Assembly (NCBI GenBank): GCA_038322235.1 | Contig: JBBQFQ010000007.1 | Span: 80,290-144,289 of the forward strand | DNA length: 64,000 nucleotides | Source: SZAS-18 sp038322235 | GTDB taxonomy: Bacteria > Verrucomicrobiota > Verrucomicrobiia > Chthoniobacterales > SZAS-18 | Reading direction: 5' to 3' | Shown here: positions 26,384 through 35,608 of the stretch, in pieces | Layout: each line of letters starts with the position of its first letter | How positions within the stretch are numbered: the first letter of the stretch is position 1 | Translations under genes and position numbers: made by a program | Notes under the pieces: generated by a model | What the model was told of the DNA's origin: nothing | Database searches by the model: none | What the model saw: only the letters and a program-made list of their open reading frames with translations

Positions 26384-26640
26384 TACCGTTCTCTGCCGAA
26401 GCGGTGGCAACGACGCAAGACCCGAGTTCGCCTCGGCAGCTTCAGGGGCGCGAATTGGATGGGGTCAAAGCGGGAGCACCACGCCTGAATCTGACCGCCC
26501 GTGAGAGCATCCGCCGTTTTGTTTTGGTCGGTCGCCGCCGTCGTTCATTTGTCGCGGGCGCTCCACTCGGTCCGATCTGCCTCGGACACCGCGCTCAGCT
26601 CAGGTTTGGGTGACGTCCCGACTGCTCCGGCTGGAACGAG

Positions 26641-27021
26641 TCACATCCCGGCGAGGGCAAGGGCGGTGAGCCCAACCGCGAGGAGGATGACTGCCGCGCA
26701 ACCGGGCCGTGCGCTCGAAGGGCTCAACGACTCGGTCAGGTCTTCTCCTTCCTCGCCGAATAGTCGTGCCTCCAAGGCCCTCGCGATGGATTGAAGCTTC
26801 TGCAAGAACTGGAGATCGCGATCGTCGTTGACGTCGTCTGTCCAGAGATGGTCAGACGCTTGATTGAGGTAACGGGTCTGACCGGTGGTCGGAGACGTCC
26901 AGATGATGGTTTTGTTCTCTGCCTCTCGGAGCGAAGGATCGTGGGCAAGTAGCTCCATCACCTCTGCCGAAACGATCGGCCGATGATCGTCTCCGCGGCG
27001 GATGCTTAAGACGTAGCTCAT
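26641..27021 (-). CDS. Small protein with C-terminal membrane anchor, unknown function
   Basis: A 126-residue protein. The N-terminal ~95 residues are polar, with IIWTSPTTGQTRYL in the middle, and the C-terminus ends in a single hydrophobic segment (AAVILLAVGLTALALAGM) with no residues after it, a tail-anchor arrangement. Codon use and a non-random amino-acid profile favour a real gene. It is first in a group of three unrelated small minus-strand genes located among palindromic repeats. Confidence 0.55.
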   Translation of the reverse strand: MSYVLSIRRGDDHRPIVSAEVMELLAHDPSLREAENKTIIWTSPTTGQTRYLNQASDHLWTDDVNDDRDLQFLQKLQSIARALEARLFGEEGEDLTESLSPSSARPGCAAVILLAVGLTALALAGM

Positions 27022-27085
27022 GGGGGATGGGATGAGAAGGCCGAACGGCTCGATCAGGCACCGCAGGCGCAGGACTCCGCAAAGC

Positions 27086-27484
27086 TCATGGGGAAGGGAC
27101 GTGGCATCGAAGACTTCGGGCTGCGGCGTCGGCTAAATCGTCCGGGGTGCGATTGAATCCGATCGCTGCTTGGGGAGCGTGTTGGCGGATCAGATTGATG
27201 ATCGATTCAAAAAGCTCCAGTTGATCCCCGGGCTCACGAATTCCGCCACCGACGATGACGCAGTCCCATGACCGGGCCTGGAGAGCGGCGGTGACCAAAG
27301 CCTGGACGTTGTCGCTGCCGTCGAGCCCCACCAAGCACGCCTCGGAGCGGAAGCCGCGGTCGGCCAGCGCCGCCAGACCGATCTGGATCGCCGCCGCCAC
27401 TGGTTTCGGATCCCAAGGTCCGGGCACTCGATAAGGATCGAGACCAACGACGAGGACATGCGGCTTCGGGACTGGATCAGCCAT
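27086..27484 (-). CDS. Conserved hypothetical protein with Rossmann-like pattern
   Basis: A 132-residue protein with alternating beta strands and helices: HVLVVGLDPYRVP, then EACLVGLDGSDN, WDCVIVGGGIREP, and IRQHAPQAAIGFN. The order and the DCVIVGGGIR strand are those of a small single-domain protein I recall from actinobacteria and other phyla with no assigned role. It resembles a receiver-like fold but has no phosphorylatable Asp pattern I can assign. It lies just downstream of palindromic repeat copy A. Confidence 0.6.
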   Translation of the reverse strand: MADPVPKPHVLVVGLDPYRVPGPWDPKPVAAAIQIGLAALADRGFRSEACLVGLDGSDNVQALVTAALQARSWDCVIVGGGIREPGDQLELFESIINLIRQHAPQAAIGFNRTPDDLADAAARSLRCHVPSP

Positions 27485-27601
27485 TTCTGAGGGGGAGAAC
27501 GCTGTTGATGCGACGCGAGCCGCAGACTGTGACAGATAGTCGGGAACGGGAGCCGGAAGGCAACCCTTCCTGGAGCAGTCCTCGGTCCCGTCGGCGCTTC
27601 G

Positions 27602-27828
27602 GTGATCTGGAGTGCGGCAGCCCTCTGCCGCTTTCCTCGGATCGGGCGCCGCAGGGGAGCCCGATGGCCAAGGCAGCGGGAAGCAGGTCGTTCGCTGCCT
27701 TGCTCGGGGTCAGCGTGGGCGAACGTCCCTCGCGAAAGCGGCAGAGGGCAGCCGCAGTCCGGAAATGGGGCTACCGTCTCCCCGACGTTGGAGCGAAGTT
27801 TGGGCCGAGCGGGAGCTCAGCCGTACCA
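27602..27828 (+). repeat. GC-rich nested-palindrome intergenic repeat, copy A
   Basis: The left end reads GGAGTGCGGCAGCCCTCTGC and the right end (27735-27760) is its near-perfect reverse complement. Inside is a second, imperfect inverted pair (CAAGGCAGCGGGA and CGCTGCCTTG). Bases 27725-27828 are identical over 104 bp to the end of copy B. The interval 27485-27849 holds nothing else I can support; plus-strand open frames across it are by-products of the repeat. Confidence 0.85.
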
Positions 27829-27849
27829 AGGGAAGTTTGGGTAGAGTGG

Positions 27850-28242
27850 CTATCGCGAACTCGGCTCGTCTGCCAGCTTGAAAGCGTTGGCGATCCCGTC
27901 CGCCGATGGCCCCTTCGCCGGATGAGGGTATGCTGTCCGGTAGTCTCGGACCTCCCGGACAACGCGTCTCTGGATTGGATCCAGTGGGGACTCGGGGATT
28001 GGGGTTCCAAGCAGAAACAGAGCGCTATCAAGATTGGTCTCGAGGAGCTGGATCGCAGAGGCAGGATCTTCGGCGCGAAGCTTTTTCAGGGTGGTCACGA
28101 TCATTTGAGAATCCCGGACGCATTGGGCGACATGCGAGTCGGAAACCTGGCGCGACATCTCGCGGGCGACGGCCCAGCCGCCGATGAACAGGCCGAGAAG
28201 TAAGAACGAGAGCGCCAACAAGAATACGCGAGGTTTGCTCAT
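27850..28242 (-). CDS. Small membrane-anchored protein of unknown function
   Basis: A 130-residue protein with an N-terminal signal anchor (VFLLALSFLLLGLFIGG) and a charged C-terminal domain (DSQMIVTTLKKLRAED, ETNLDSALFLLG). The long frame to 28407 runs through repeat B; the ATG at 28242 giving MSKPRVFLLA sits in front of the anchor and was chosen. The stop falls just after repeat A. It is probably periplasmic; function is unknown. Confidence 0.55.
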   Translation of the reverse strand: MSKPRVFLLALSFLLLGLFIGGWAVAREMSRQVSDSHVAQCVRDSQMIVTTLKKLRAEDPASAIQLLETNLDSALFLLGTPIPESPLDPIQRRVVREVRDYRTAYPHPAKGPSADGIANAFKLADEPSSR

Positions 28243-28353
28243 AGAAGGAGGGTCGCCCAACAGATATTGGATTACCAGTCGCGATCCAAGGCGACCAGTC
28301 GTGCTTGTCGGGATCACGAGAGATTGAAACGCCGCGGTCAAGCGGAAGGCTCG

Positions 28354-28582
28354 GTGATTTGGAGTGCGGCAGCCCTCTGCCGCTTTTTTGGGGTGGGGGC
28401 GCCGCATGGCAGCGAGATCGCCAAGGCAGCGGGAAACAGGTCGCTTCCGGCATTGCTCGGGGTCAGCGCGGGGCGAATGTCCCTCGCGAAAGCGGCAGAG
28501 GGCAGCCGCAGTCCGGAAATGGGGCTACCGTCTCCCCGACGTTGGAGCGAAGTTTGGGCCGAGCGGGAGCTCAGCCGTACCA
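28354..28582 (+). repeat. GC-rich nested-palindrome intergenic repeat, copy B
   Basis: Same orientation and organisation as copy A, with left end GTGATTTGGAGTGCGGCAGC and right inverted arm at 28489-28514. Bases 28479-28582 are identical over 104 bp to 27725-27828. The interior between the arms has diverged. It fills the gap between the small membrane-anchored gene and the penicillin-acylase-like gene; the stretch 28243-28353 shows nothing else. Confidence 0.85.
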
Positions 28583-28612
28583 GGATCCGTACCAGGGGGA
28601 GATTGGCCGTAC

Positions 28613-30883
28613 CTATTTTACGATGAGCGTGAGTTTCGATTTCGCCGGACCGGGGAGGAAGGGGGTCGCGCGGCCGGTCGCCCAGTCTTCGTGGCCAGAG
28701 CGGAAGAAGGGGGAAAGGAAATGTCCGCTTGCCCCGCCGGGCATGTGGAAAATGCCTTCCTCCTCGCGGCCGGGGGCGACGACCATCCGCTCGGAGGCGC
28801 CGAAGGTCGGACCCTGGACGCGGGGCATGTCGCCGTCGCCCGGCAGCGGCTCGGCGGTCATGCTCAGGATGCCGCGCAGGGCCGGCGGCAGAAATCTGGC
28901 GATGGGGTGTTCGATCCGCATGGTGTTGCGCGCCCCCCACGTCATCGCCGCGAGCGGTTTCGCGTCCTTCACGGCGGAGTCGAGGAATTCGTCCGCCGCC
29001 TCCAGCATCAGCGCGTCCCAGGAAGGGTGTTTCGCCGGCAGCCAGTGCAGCGGTTTCGCCTGCACCAGCGACCAGAGCGGGACCTCGAACTGCAACCGGA
29101 AGAGCCGCGCCTTTTCGTAGCGCTGAGTCGCGAGACGCACCACGGGCTCGAAGACGCGCGTGGCGACGCTCCACCGAAAGGCGCGCACCGCCCGGTAACC
29201 TACGGAATCGATCGCCGCCCGGCCGCCCCAGTTCTCGACGAACTTCCTCAGCTCGGTCCGCTCGGGTCGCGCGGCGCAGGCCTCGGGAGTGAGGGTCGCA
29301 AGGAGCACCGTACGCCAGCGTTCGAGGAAGAGCGCGCGGTCATCGAGCTGGACGCCGAGGACGTCGGCCGGTCGGGCCTTGGCGGGCAACGCCGTGAGGT
29401 CGTCCCGGATCTGCCGGGCCCGGGCGGGCGCTTCATAGCCGCCATCGCCGAGGAGGGCGAGGGCGGGGCCGCCGACGACCCGATTGTTGGCCGTCCAGAG
29501 TTGATCGCCGCGCTGCACCGGGATTTGGGTGCGCTCGAGGAATCCGCCTTTTCGGTCCGGCACGCGGCCGATGATCGTCCAGGCGATCTTGCCGGCGGCA
29601 TCGCCGACCACGAAATTCTGCGGCGGCATCCCCACGCCGTGGGCGCAGGCGATCGCCTCGCCGACGGAGTTGGCCCAGATCATGTCCGCGAGCCGGCCGT
29701 TCGTGGCCTCGGGGGAATGGAAGCTCCAGACGAGCGCGAGCGGATGGCCCTCGCGGTCGCGACCGACGATGGGACCGCTGGCCGACGTCTCGATCGTCAA
29801 CTCGGCGGGTTCGGCGCCTTTCACTCGGATCATCTCGCGGTATTTCGTGAGCGGCGCGTCGGCGGGCAACGGCACGATGCTCGAGGTGGCGATGTAGGAA
29901 TTCGTGAAGCCCCAGGTGATCCGTCCGTTGCTCCCGACGATCATGACCGGCGCGCCGGGGAGGGTGGCGCCGGTGATGCGGCGATCGGGCAGGACGATCG
30001 ACAGCCGGTACCACGTGTTCGGCACGCTCAGACCGAGATGCATGTCGTTCGCCACGATCGCGCCGCCGTGGGCGGTGCGGGTGCCGGCGAGGGCGAAATT
30101 GTTCGAGCCCGGCAGCAGCGCGGGCTCGGGCTCGACGAGCGCCGTCTTCGGCGCCGCCGGGAGCGCCCGCGCATCGAAGATCTGTGCGGCTGGGATGGCG
30201 CGCGCCGGCGCGCTCGTGCCGTCGAGCGCGGCATCTTCCGGCGTTTCGGTGGGCGCGAAGAAGTCCGCGACGACGGCGCCCACCGCTTCGCGCAGCGCGG
30301 TGCGGGTGCGGGTGATTTCCGCGCTCGAGTCCTGGAGTTCGAGCGCCATGGCGTACGCGGCGACGAAGGTATCCTCGGGCTCCCACGGGACCGGCGTGCC
30401 TCCCACCAGATAATATTCCGGCGGCTTTGCGCCCAGCGAGGCGAGGCCCGCGTTGACGCCTTCCGCGTAAGCGACGATCGCGGCGCGACCGGCGGCGGGC
30501 TCGCGCTCGAGCACCCGGCGCGCGAGCGCGCGGAAATGGTGGAGGCGCACGGCGCGATCCAGCGGCAGGGCGCCGGCGCCGAAGATTTCGCTCAGTTCTC
30601 CGGCAGCGCGGCGGCGCAGCACATCCATCTGGAAGAAGCGGTCCTGACCGTGGAGAAAGCCGATCGCCCGGCAGATGTCCGGCCAATCCTCGCCCCGCAC
30701 CGTGGGGATGCCCGCCGCGTCGCGTTCGATGACGACCGGCTTCGTGAGGCCCGGAACCGTGGCCGAACCGTCGAGCGCAGGGAGCGAGCGACGCAGGAGC
30801 CACCAACCGCACGCCAGCGCGAGTGCGCCGATGACGAGGAGCGTGAGAACAATCCGGACCAACCAACGGAGAACGCGGCGCAT
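28613..30883 (-). CDS. Penicillin acylase family (Ntn-hydrolase) protein
   Basis: A 756-residue Ntn-hydrolase of the penicillin acylase/AHL acylase family, which hydrolyses amide bonds after self-processing. An N-terminal signal anchor (LVRIVLTLLVIGALALACG) and the alpha-chain segment DAAGIPTVRGEDWPDICRA come first. The nucleophile Ser260 follows Gly in LLPGSNNFALAG, as required for autocleavage at the start of the beta chain. Later landmarks are ANDMHLGLSVPNTWY and GSNGRITWGFTNS. It is probably exported. Natural substrates are unknown; quorum-signal or peptide amides are candidates. Confidence 0.88.
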   Translation of the reverse strand: MRRVLRWLVRIVLTLLVIGALALACGWWLLRRSLPALDGSATVPGLTKPVVIERDAAGIPTVRGEDWPDICRAIGFLHGQDRFFQMDVLRRRAAGELSEIFGAGALPLDRAVRLHHFRALARRVLEREPAAGRAAIVAYAEGVNAGLASLGAKPPEYYLVGGTPVPWEPEDTFVAAYAMALELQDSSAEITRTRTALREAVGAVVADFFAPTETPEDAALDGTSAPARAIPAAQIFDARALPAAPKTALVEPEPALLPGSNNFALAGTRTAHGGAIVANDMHLGLSVPNTWYRLSIVLPDRRITGATLPGAPVMIVGSNGRITWGFTNSYIATSSIVPLPADAPLTKYREMIRVKGAEPAELTIETSASGPIVGRDREGHPLALVWSFHSPEATNGRLADMIWANSVGEAIACAHGVGMPPQNFVVGDAAGKIAWTIIGRVPDRKGGFLERTQIPVQRGDQLWTANNRVVGGPALALLGDGGYEAPARARQIRDDLTALPAKARPADVLGVQLDDRALFLERWRTVLLATLTPEACAARPERTELRKFVENWGGRAAIDSVGYRAVRAFRWSVATRVFEPVVRLATQRYEKARLFRLQFEVPLWSLVQAKPLHWLPAKHPSWDALMLEAADEFLDSAVKDAKPLAAMTWGARNTMRIEHPIARFLPPALRGILSMTAEPLPGDGDMPRVQGPTFGASERMVVAPGREEEGIFHMPGGASGHFLSPFFRSGHEDWATGRATPFLPGPAKSKLTLIVK

Positions 30884-30898
30884 GCGAGGGGAGCCCGG

Positions 30899-32017
30899 TC
30901 AGTTATCCTTGTGGAGCCAGCCCTTCCGCCAAAAAATGAAGAGCTGGATGAAAGCGATCGCGAGCATGACGGTCCAGCAGACCACGTAGCCGTAGGGATG
31001 TCTCAGCTCCGGCATGGAGAGCGGGCCGGCGTCCTTGTCGAAATTCATCCCGTAGACACCGGCGATGAAGGTCAGCGGAATGAAGATCGACGAGATGACG
31101 GTCAGCACGCGCATGATGTCGTTGGTGCGGATGCTGATGGCCGAGAGATAAATGTCCATCAGGCTGGCCGCCATCTCCCGGTAGTTCTCGATGATGTCCA
31201 TGATCTGGACGAGATGGTCATAGCAATCGCGCAGGTACGGCTTTGTCCCCTCCTGGATGATGCCGGATTCGTCACGCATCAGCGCGTTGATCAGCTCCCG
31301 CTGCGGCCAGATCGAGCGGCGGAGCAGGAGGAGCGAGCGTTTGATCGTGTGGAGGCGCGCGAGGCAATCCTTGCCGGGCTTGGCGAGCAGATCATCCTCC
31401 AGTTCCTCGAGCGCCTCCCCCACGTCCTCGAGGAGGGGAAAAAAGTGATCGATGACGGAATCGAGCAGCGCGTATGCGAGGTAGTCCGGACCCTGGGATC
31501 GGATCTGCGCGTTGCCCCCGAGGATGCGCTGGCGCACCGGCTCGAAGACGTCCTGCAAGGCTTCCTCCTGGATGGAGATGAGATTCTCCTTCGAAAGGAA
31601 GAGGCTGACCTGCTCGGCGCAGAGCGTCCCGGTTTTCCCGTCCTCATAGACCATCTGGGTGACGATGAAGAGATGGCCCGCGTAGTCCTCGACCTTGGGG
31701 CGCTGGCTGGTGTGGAAGACGTCTTCGAGGGCGAGCGGGTGCAGGTGAAAATGTTCCGCTAGCCGCCGGAAGAGCGGTACATCGCCGAGGCCCTCAATGT
31801 TGATCCAGCTCACGCGATCATTATCCCGGCAGTGAAAGACCTCCTCGAGCTCCGACACCCGGCGCGCCTCGACGTGCTCCCGGTTGTACTCGATGAACTC
31901 GACGACGGGCGGGACCTCCGGGGTACCCGTTGTTGTCGGCAGGGTTCCCGGCGCCGCGCCCGGCGGATGGGAGGAGCTCGTCTGCAAAGTCGGCGGGGCG
32001 GAAGGCTGGGGGCTCAT
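30899..32017 (-). CDS. corA: CorA-type magnesium/cobalt transporter
   Basis: A 372-residue CorA with the long cytoplasmic N-terminal domain and two C-terminal membrane helices. The signature YGMNF stands at the end of the first helix (FIAGVYGMNF). The ATG at 32017 (MSPQPS) is preceded by a small gene 20 bp upstream on the same strand. The N-terminal ~45 residues are Pro/Ser/Thr-rich and not conserved in classic CorA. It imports divalent cations down the membrane potential. Confidence 0.92.
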   Translation of the reverse strand: MSPQPSAPPTLQTSSSHPPGAAPGTLPTTTGTPEVPPVVEFIEYNREHVEARRVSELEEVFHCRDNDRVSWINIEGLGDVPLFRRLAEHFHLHPLALEDVFHTSQRPKVEDYAGHLFIVTQMVYEDGKTGTLCAEQVSLFLSKENLISIQEEALQDVFEPVRQRILGGNAQIRSQGPDYLAYALLDSVIDHFFPLLEDVGEALEELEDDLLAKPGKDCLARLHTIKRSLLLLRRSIWPQRELINALMRDESGIIQEGTKPYLRDCYDHLVQIMDIIENYREMAASLMDIYLSAISIRTNDIMRVLTVISSIFIPLTFIAGVYGMNFDKDAGPLSMPELRHPYGYVVCWTVMLAIAFIQLFIFWRKGWLHKDN

Positions 32018-32037
32018 TAATGCGCCGTCTGGGTCGC

Positions 32038-32247
32038 TTACGGCTTCCAGCGCGCTGCGTCGATGCACGAGAGCACGTGGCCGACCCACCCCAGCAGCCC
32101 GAATGAGACGAACCAAATCACCGCCGTGAGGACGAAATGGACCAGCGCGGCGAGAATGCGTCCCTGCACCAATTGGCCGAGGCCGGGGATGCAGATGGAG
32201 CAGATGGCGGCGAGCACGTTGCCCGTGGAACCTTGACCGGTCGACAT
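32038..32247 (-). CDS. Small membrane protein with TM2-like motif
   Basis: A 69-residue protein starting at the ATG at 32247 (MSTGQGSTGN). The middle reads CSICIPGLGQLVQGRILAAL, like the motif of TM2 and related two-helix proteins, and a second hydrophobic helix follows (VLTAVIWFVSFGLLGW). It lies directly upstream of corA with a 20-bp gap, so the two are probably co-transcribed. Function is unknown. Confidence 0.7.
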   Translation of the reverse strand: MSTGQGSTGNVLAAICSICIPGLGQLVQGRILAALVHFVLTAVIWFVSFGLLGWVGHVLSCIDAARWKP

Positions 32248-32371
32248 GGGTGAAACCTCAGGGGGAGAAGGGCGGTCGGCAAGCGATGGAACGCGATTGA
32301 ATCTCAGATGAAAGTGAGCCGCGCCTGGCCTTTCCGGTCGAAGCCAGGCCTCGCGGGGCGTAGATTGGCGG

Positions 32372-34660
32372 GTGAAACAGAACGAAGCAGCGCTGGATTG
32401 CGTGGCCCAGCAGGTCGCCCGGGTGGTGGCCGAGGAGCCATCGCTCGGGTCGGTGGAGATCCGGCCCGGGGAGCATTCGGTCCAGATTTCGAGCCTGGGC
32501 GACTCCGACCGGGCGTCGCGGCGCGTGGAGCGCGTCCTCGCCCACGGGATCGATCCCGCCACGTGTGGCGTCGGGCCGGATGGCAAATGTCCCTCATGTG
32601 GTGCGGTCGCGGCGCCCACGACCGATTTTGGCCGGGTCACGATCACGCGCGAGGCCGATCGGGTGGTGGTGGAAAAGCAGACCTGTCCGACCTCCGCGCA
32701 TCTGCGCCGAAAGCGCATCCTCGGGCTGCCGGAATTTTCCCCGCGCGAGCCCGCGCCGATTCTCGGCGACGACCACGCGCACGATGAGGATGAATGGAAG
32801 TTTCTCGCGAAGCTGGCCGCGGGGTGTCTCGTCTTCAGCCTCGGCGCCTTCGCCGCGCAAAAGCTGGGCGCGACGTGGTGGGCACTCGGGCCGCTCTGGT
32901 TCGTGGCCTATCTCTGCGGCGCGTGGGAAGCCGCCGAGGAGGCGTGGGCGAAGATTCGCGGAGGAAATCTCGACGTCCATTTTCTCATGCTCATGGTCGC
33001 GCTCGGCGCCGCCGCGGTGGGCGAGTTCGCGGAGGGCGCGCTGCTGCTCTTTCTCTTCTCCGCCTCCGGCGCGATGGAGCATTATGCCGAAGGGCGCACG
33101 CGGAAGGAAATCGGGGCGCTCGTTCACGGCGCGCCGAAGACGGCGGCGGTGGTCGAGTCCGATGGCAGCGTGCACGATGTCGCGGTCGAGGCTCTGGCAG
33201 TGGGACAGACCGTGCGCGTGACCGGCAACCAGCAGGTGCCGGTGGATTTGCGGATCACGCGCGGCGAGAGCACCTGCGATGAGTCGAATCTCACGGGCGA
33301 GGCGCGTCCGATCGAGAAGGGGATCGGGGACGTCGCCCTCGGCGGAACGATGAACGGCGCGGGATTGCTCGACGGGGTCGTCCTGCGTCCCGCCGCGGAG
33401 AGCGCGCTCGCGCGCATCATCCGGCTCATTCAGGATTCCCAGCGCCTGCGCGCCCCTTCCCAGCGCTTCACGGACAAGTTCGGCACCGGCTATACGTACG
33501 CGGTCCTCGCGCTTTGCGCGTTGATGTTCTTCGTCTGGTGGCTGGTCTTTCACCTTCCCGCGTTCACGTCGACCGCGGCCACGAGCAGCGCGTTTTACCG
33601 GGCCATGACGCTGCTGGTTGTCGCCTCGCCTTGCGCGCTCGTGCTCTCGATTCCCTCGGCGATCCTTTCCGCGATCGCGGCGGGCGCGCGTCGCGGCATC
33701 CTCTTTCGCGGCGGTGCGGCGATCGAGGCCCTGGCCGATGTGACCGCGGTGGCCATGGACAAGACCGGGACGCTGACGGACGGCGATCTGCAGGTCGTGC
33801 GGGTGGAGTCGTTCCCGCCTGGCCACGAGGACGCGGTGGCGCGCCTCGCCTTCAATCTCGATCGCTTCTCCGATCATCCCCTGGCTCGCGCGACGCAAAA
33901 ATGGGGCCGCAAGCGGGCGCTCGCGGAGGTCGAGCCCGAGCGTTTCGAGCAGGTACCCGGGCAGGGACTGCGTGCCCTGATCGACGGCCAGGAGGCGAAG
34001 ATCGGCCGACATTCCTTCGCCGCGCCGGAGATCGCCGAGACGAGCCTCGCCGCCGCGGGCGACGCCGTGGCGGTCTGGGTGAGCGGGGGCGGAGTCGTCG
34101 GACGTTTGCTGTATGTCGATCATCCGCGAGCGGCGGCCGCGCCCTTGCTGCGGGAACTCGCGGCGGATGGCATCGAGACCGTCATGCTGACCGGCGACCG
34201 CCGCGAGGTGGCGGAGAAGCTCGCGCAGGAAGTCGGCCTCGCCTCCGTCCGCGCCGGACTGCATCCGGAGGACAAGGTCCTCGAGATCGAGAAGCTGAAA
34301 CAGAATGGCACCCGGGTGGTCGCGATGATCGGGGACGGCGTCAATGATGCGCCCTGTCTGGCCGCCGCGGATGTCGGGGTCGCGATGGGCGCGCGCGGAT
34401 CCGATGCCGCGCTGGAGCAGGCCGAAGTCGTCCTGATGAACGACAAACTGGAGAACTTCCTCCTCGCACTCCATCTGAGCCGAAGGGCGAAGTCCGTCAT
34501 CCGGCAGAACCTCGCCATCGCCTTGGGCGTGGTCGTCTGCATGGTGATCCTGAGCCTCTTCGGCGCCATCCCGCTCGCCGTGGGCGTGGCCGCCCACGAA
34601 GGCAGCACCGTGATCGTGGTGCTGAACAGCCTCCGGCTGTTGCTGACGCGGCTGGAGTGA
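32372..34660 (+). CDS. P1B-4-type heavy-metal-transporting P-type ATPase
   Basis: A 762-residue metal-exporting ATPase. Key residues: SPC at 419-421 in the sixth helix (not CPC), the phosphorylation site Asp463 in DKTGTLTDG, GDGVNDAP, and His742 in the HEGST motif of the last helices. The SPC plus HEG(S/G)T combination marks the P1B-4 group (Co2+, Fe2+ or Zn2+ export) rather than Cu or classic CadA pumps. An N-terminal HAHDEDE cluster and a small Cys-containing region (CPSC) may sense metal. The start is GTG at 32372. It stands alone on the plus strand. Confidence 0.9.
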   Translation: MKQNEAALDCVAQQVARVVAEEPSLGSVEIRPGEHSVQISSLGDSDRASRRVERVLAHGIDPATCGVGPDGKCPSCGAVAAPTTDFGRVTITREADRVVVEKQTCPTSAHLRRKRILGLPEFSPREPAPILGDDHAHDEDEWKFLAKLAAGCLVFSLGAFAAQKLGATWWALGPLWFVAYLCGAWEAAEEAWAKIRGGNLDVHFLMLMVALGAAAVGEFAEGALLLFLFSASGAMEHYAEGRTRKEIGALVHGAPKTAAVVESDGSVHDVAVEALAVGQTVRVTGNQQVPVDLRITRGESTCDESNLTGEARPIEKGIGDVALGGTMNGAGLLDGVVLRPAAESALARIIRLIQDSQRLRAPSQRFTDKFGTGYTYAVLALCALMFFVWWLVFHLPAFTSTAATSSAFYRAMTLLVVASPCALVLSIPSAILSAIAAGARRGILFRGGAAIEALADVTAVAMDKTGTLTDGDLQVVRVESFPPGHEDAVARLAFNLDRFSDHPLARATQKWGRKRALAEVEPERFEQVPGQGLRALIDGQEAKIGRHSFAAPEIAETSLAAAGDAVAVWVSGGGVVGRLLYVDHPRAAAAPLLRELAADGIETVMLTGDRREVAEKLAQEVGLASVRAGLHPEDKVLEIEKLKQNGTRVVAMIGDGVNDAPCLAAADVGVAMGARGSDAALEQAEVVLMNDKLENFLLALHLSRRAKSVIRQNLAIALGVVVCMVILSLFGAIPLAVGVAAHEGSTVIVVLNSLRLLLTRLE

Positions 34661-34845
34661 GGGAAGGGATTCAAGGCGCATATTCTCTCGCGCACTCCGC
34701 GTGTCCGCTTCAGCACCCTGGCTCGGCGGAGGACTAGGCGAAACATTCTGGATTTCTTCGATCTTTCGGCGGGTGCGAAGGATGCACGACCGATAGCAGT
34801 CAGTGTCGAGTTGATTGTGTCACGCGAGTTCCCTACCGAACAGAT

Positions 34846-35151
34846 ATGCTGACAGCCCGCTTTGCGATCACGTTCATCGCCGCCCCAGTCAGGATGACAT
34901 CGGAGTTTAGCGAGACCGAAGAACTGGCGGGCTGTCTCACGACCGTCTACGTTTTCGCGAAGTCACCCCAAGCTGCTATCGACGTCGCAGAACAGAAGCT
35001 GAGGAAAACACGAAAATTTCGCGCCATCGCGGTGACGGACGGGGAACAACCGACTAGGGTGCGCGTCAGTAACATCTACCGCGTCCGAATGACCGCCCGA
35101 CTGTTTCGGCCGTCCGGATACACGTTTTACCGCCCATGGAAGGATGAGTAG
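34846..35151 (+). CDS. Hypothetical protein in low-GC accessory stretch
   Basis: A 101-residue product (MLTARFAITF). No known motif is recognised. It lies in a segment that is visibly lower in GC than the flanks and has different codon choice, so recent acquisition is likely. It precedes two other small genes on the same strand. No good ribosome binding site is seen, which is normal for this genome. Confidence 0.4.
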   Translation: MLTARFAITFIAAPVRMTSEFSETEELAGCLTTVYVFAKSPQAAIDVAEQKLRKTRKFRAIAVTDGEQPTRVRVSNIYRVRMTARLFRPSGYTFYRPWKDE

Positions 35152-35245
35152 CTGCAACCTCCAGCTGCATCGGCTCTCTCCGCGGCGAGGATGAAGTTTT
35201 CGGATTGACGATGGAGAAAAACTATTGGCCAACGATCGTTAAAAA

Positions 35246-35539
35246 ATGAATTGGCTGACCATCCTACGAAAGCTACGCGGAACGTATTTCAATGAGACGG
35301 TTTCGATTTCCAAAATCTCAAGAGACGAAATTATCTATGCTGAAGATGGACGGTCATGTCGTGTTCATGTTGATATCCTCATAGATCCACCGGGTCGCCT
35401 GGTCGATTTTCCATCGATCGCGTCGTGGCTCCCGCCACATCATGATGAGATGCTCACGGTCGCAAAGAGGGAAGAAATCCTCGGCAATGTCGTTCAGTTT
35501 TACCGTCGGAGGAACTTCATCGTGAAAATTTGCCGATAA
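35246..35539 (+). CDS. Imm74-like putative immunity protein
   Basis: A 97-residue acidic/mixed protein. The pattern EDGRSCRVHVDIL, then FPSIASWLPPHHDE, and VAKREEILGNVVQFY resembles small immunity proteins of polymorphic toxin systems, in particular the Imm74 pattern (a serine-isoleucine, W-x-P-P, and an R-x-x-I-L-x-N-I helix). No cognate toxin is visible in the window, so this would be an orphan immunity gene. The family assignment comes from pattern memory and is tentative. Confidence 0.45.
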   Translation: MNWLTILRKLRGTYFNETVSISKISRDEIIYAEDGRSCRVHVDILIDPPGRLVDFPSIASWLPPHHDEMLTVAKREEILGNVVQFYRRRNFIVKICR

Positions 35540-35608
35540 AGCATACGAGAGAGGAAGGTTTGGATGCAGGTTCGCGGCCCTGCAGAGGCCGCCCTATCCA
35601 ACGATAAG

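Noticed and set aside
27505..28203. Plus-strand open frames with WSAAALCRF- or LECGSPLPL-like peptides across repeats A, B and C.
   Set aside because: The peptides come from the same palindromic repeat DNA in different copies and frames; not a protein family.
28364..31762. A very long plus-strand open frame (over 1100 codons) opposite the penicillin-acylase-like and corA genes.
   Set aside because: Its composition (many Arg, Gly, Asp, Glu, His) is the mirror of a high-GC gene on the other strand; the minus-strand proteins have clear families and catalytic motifs.
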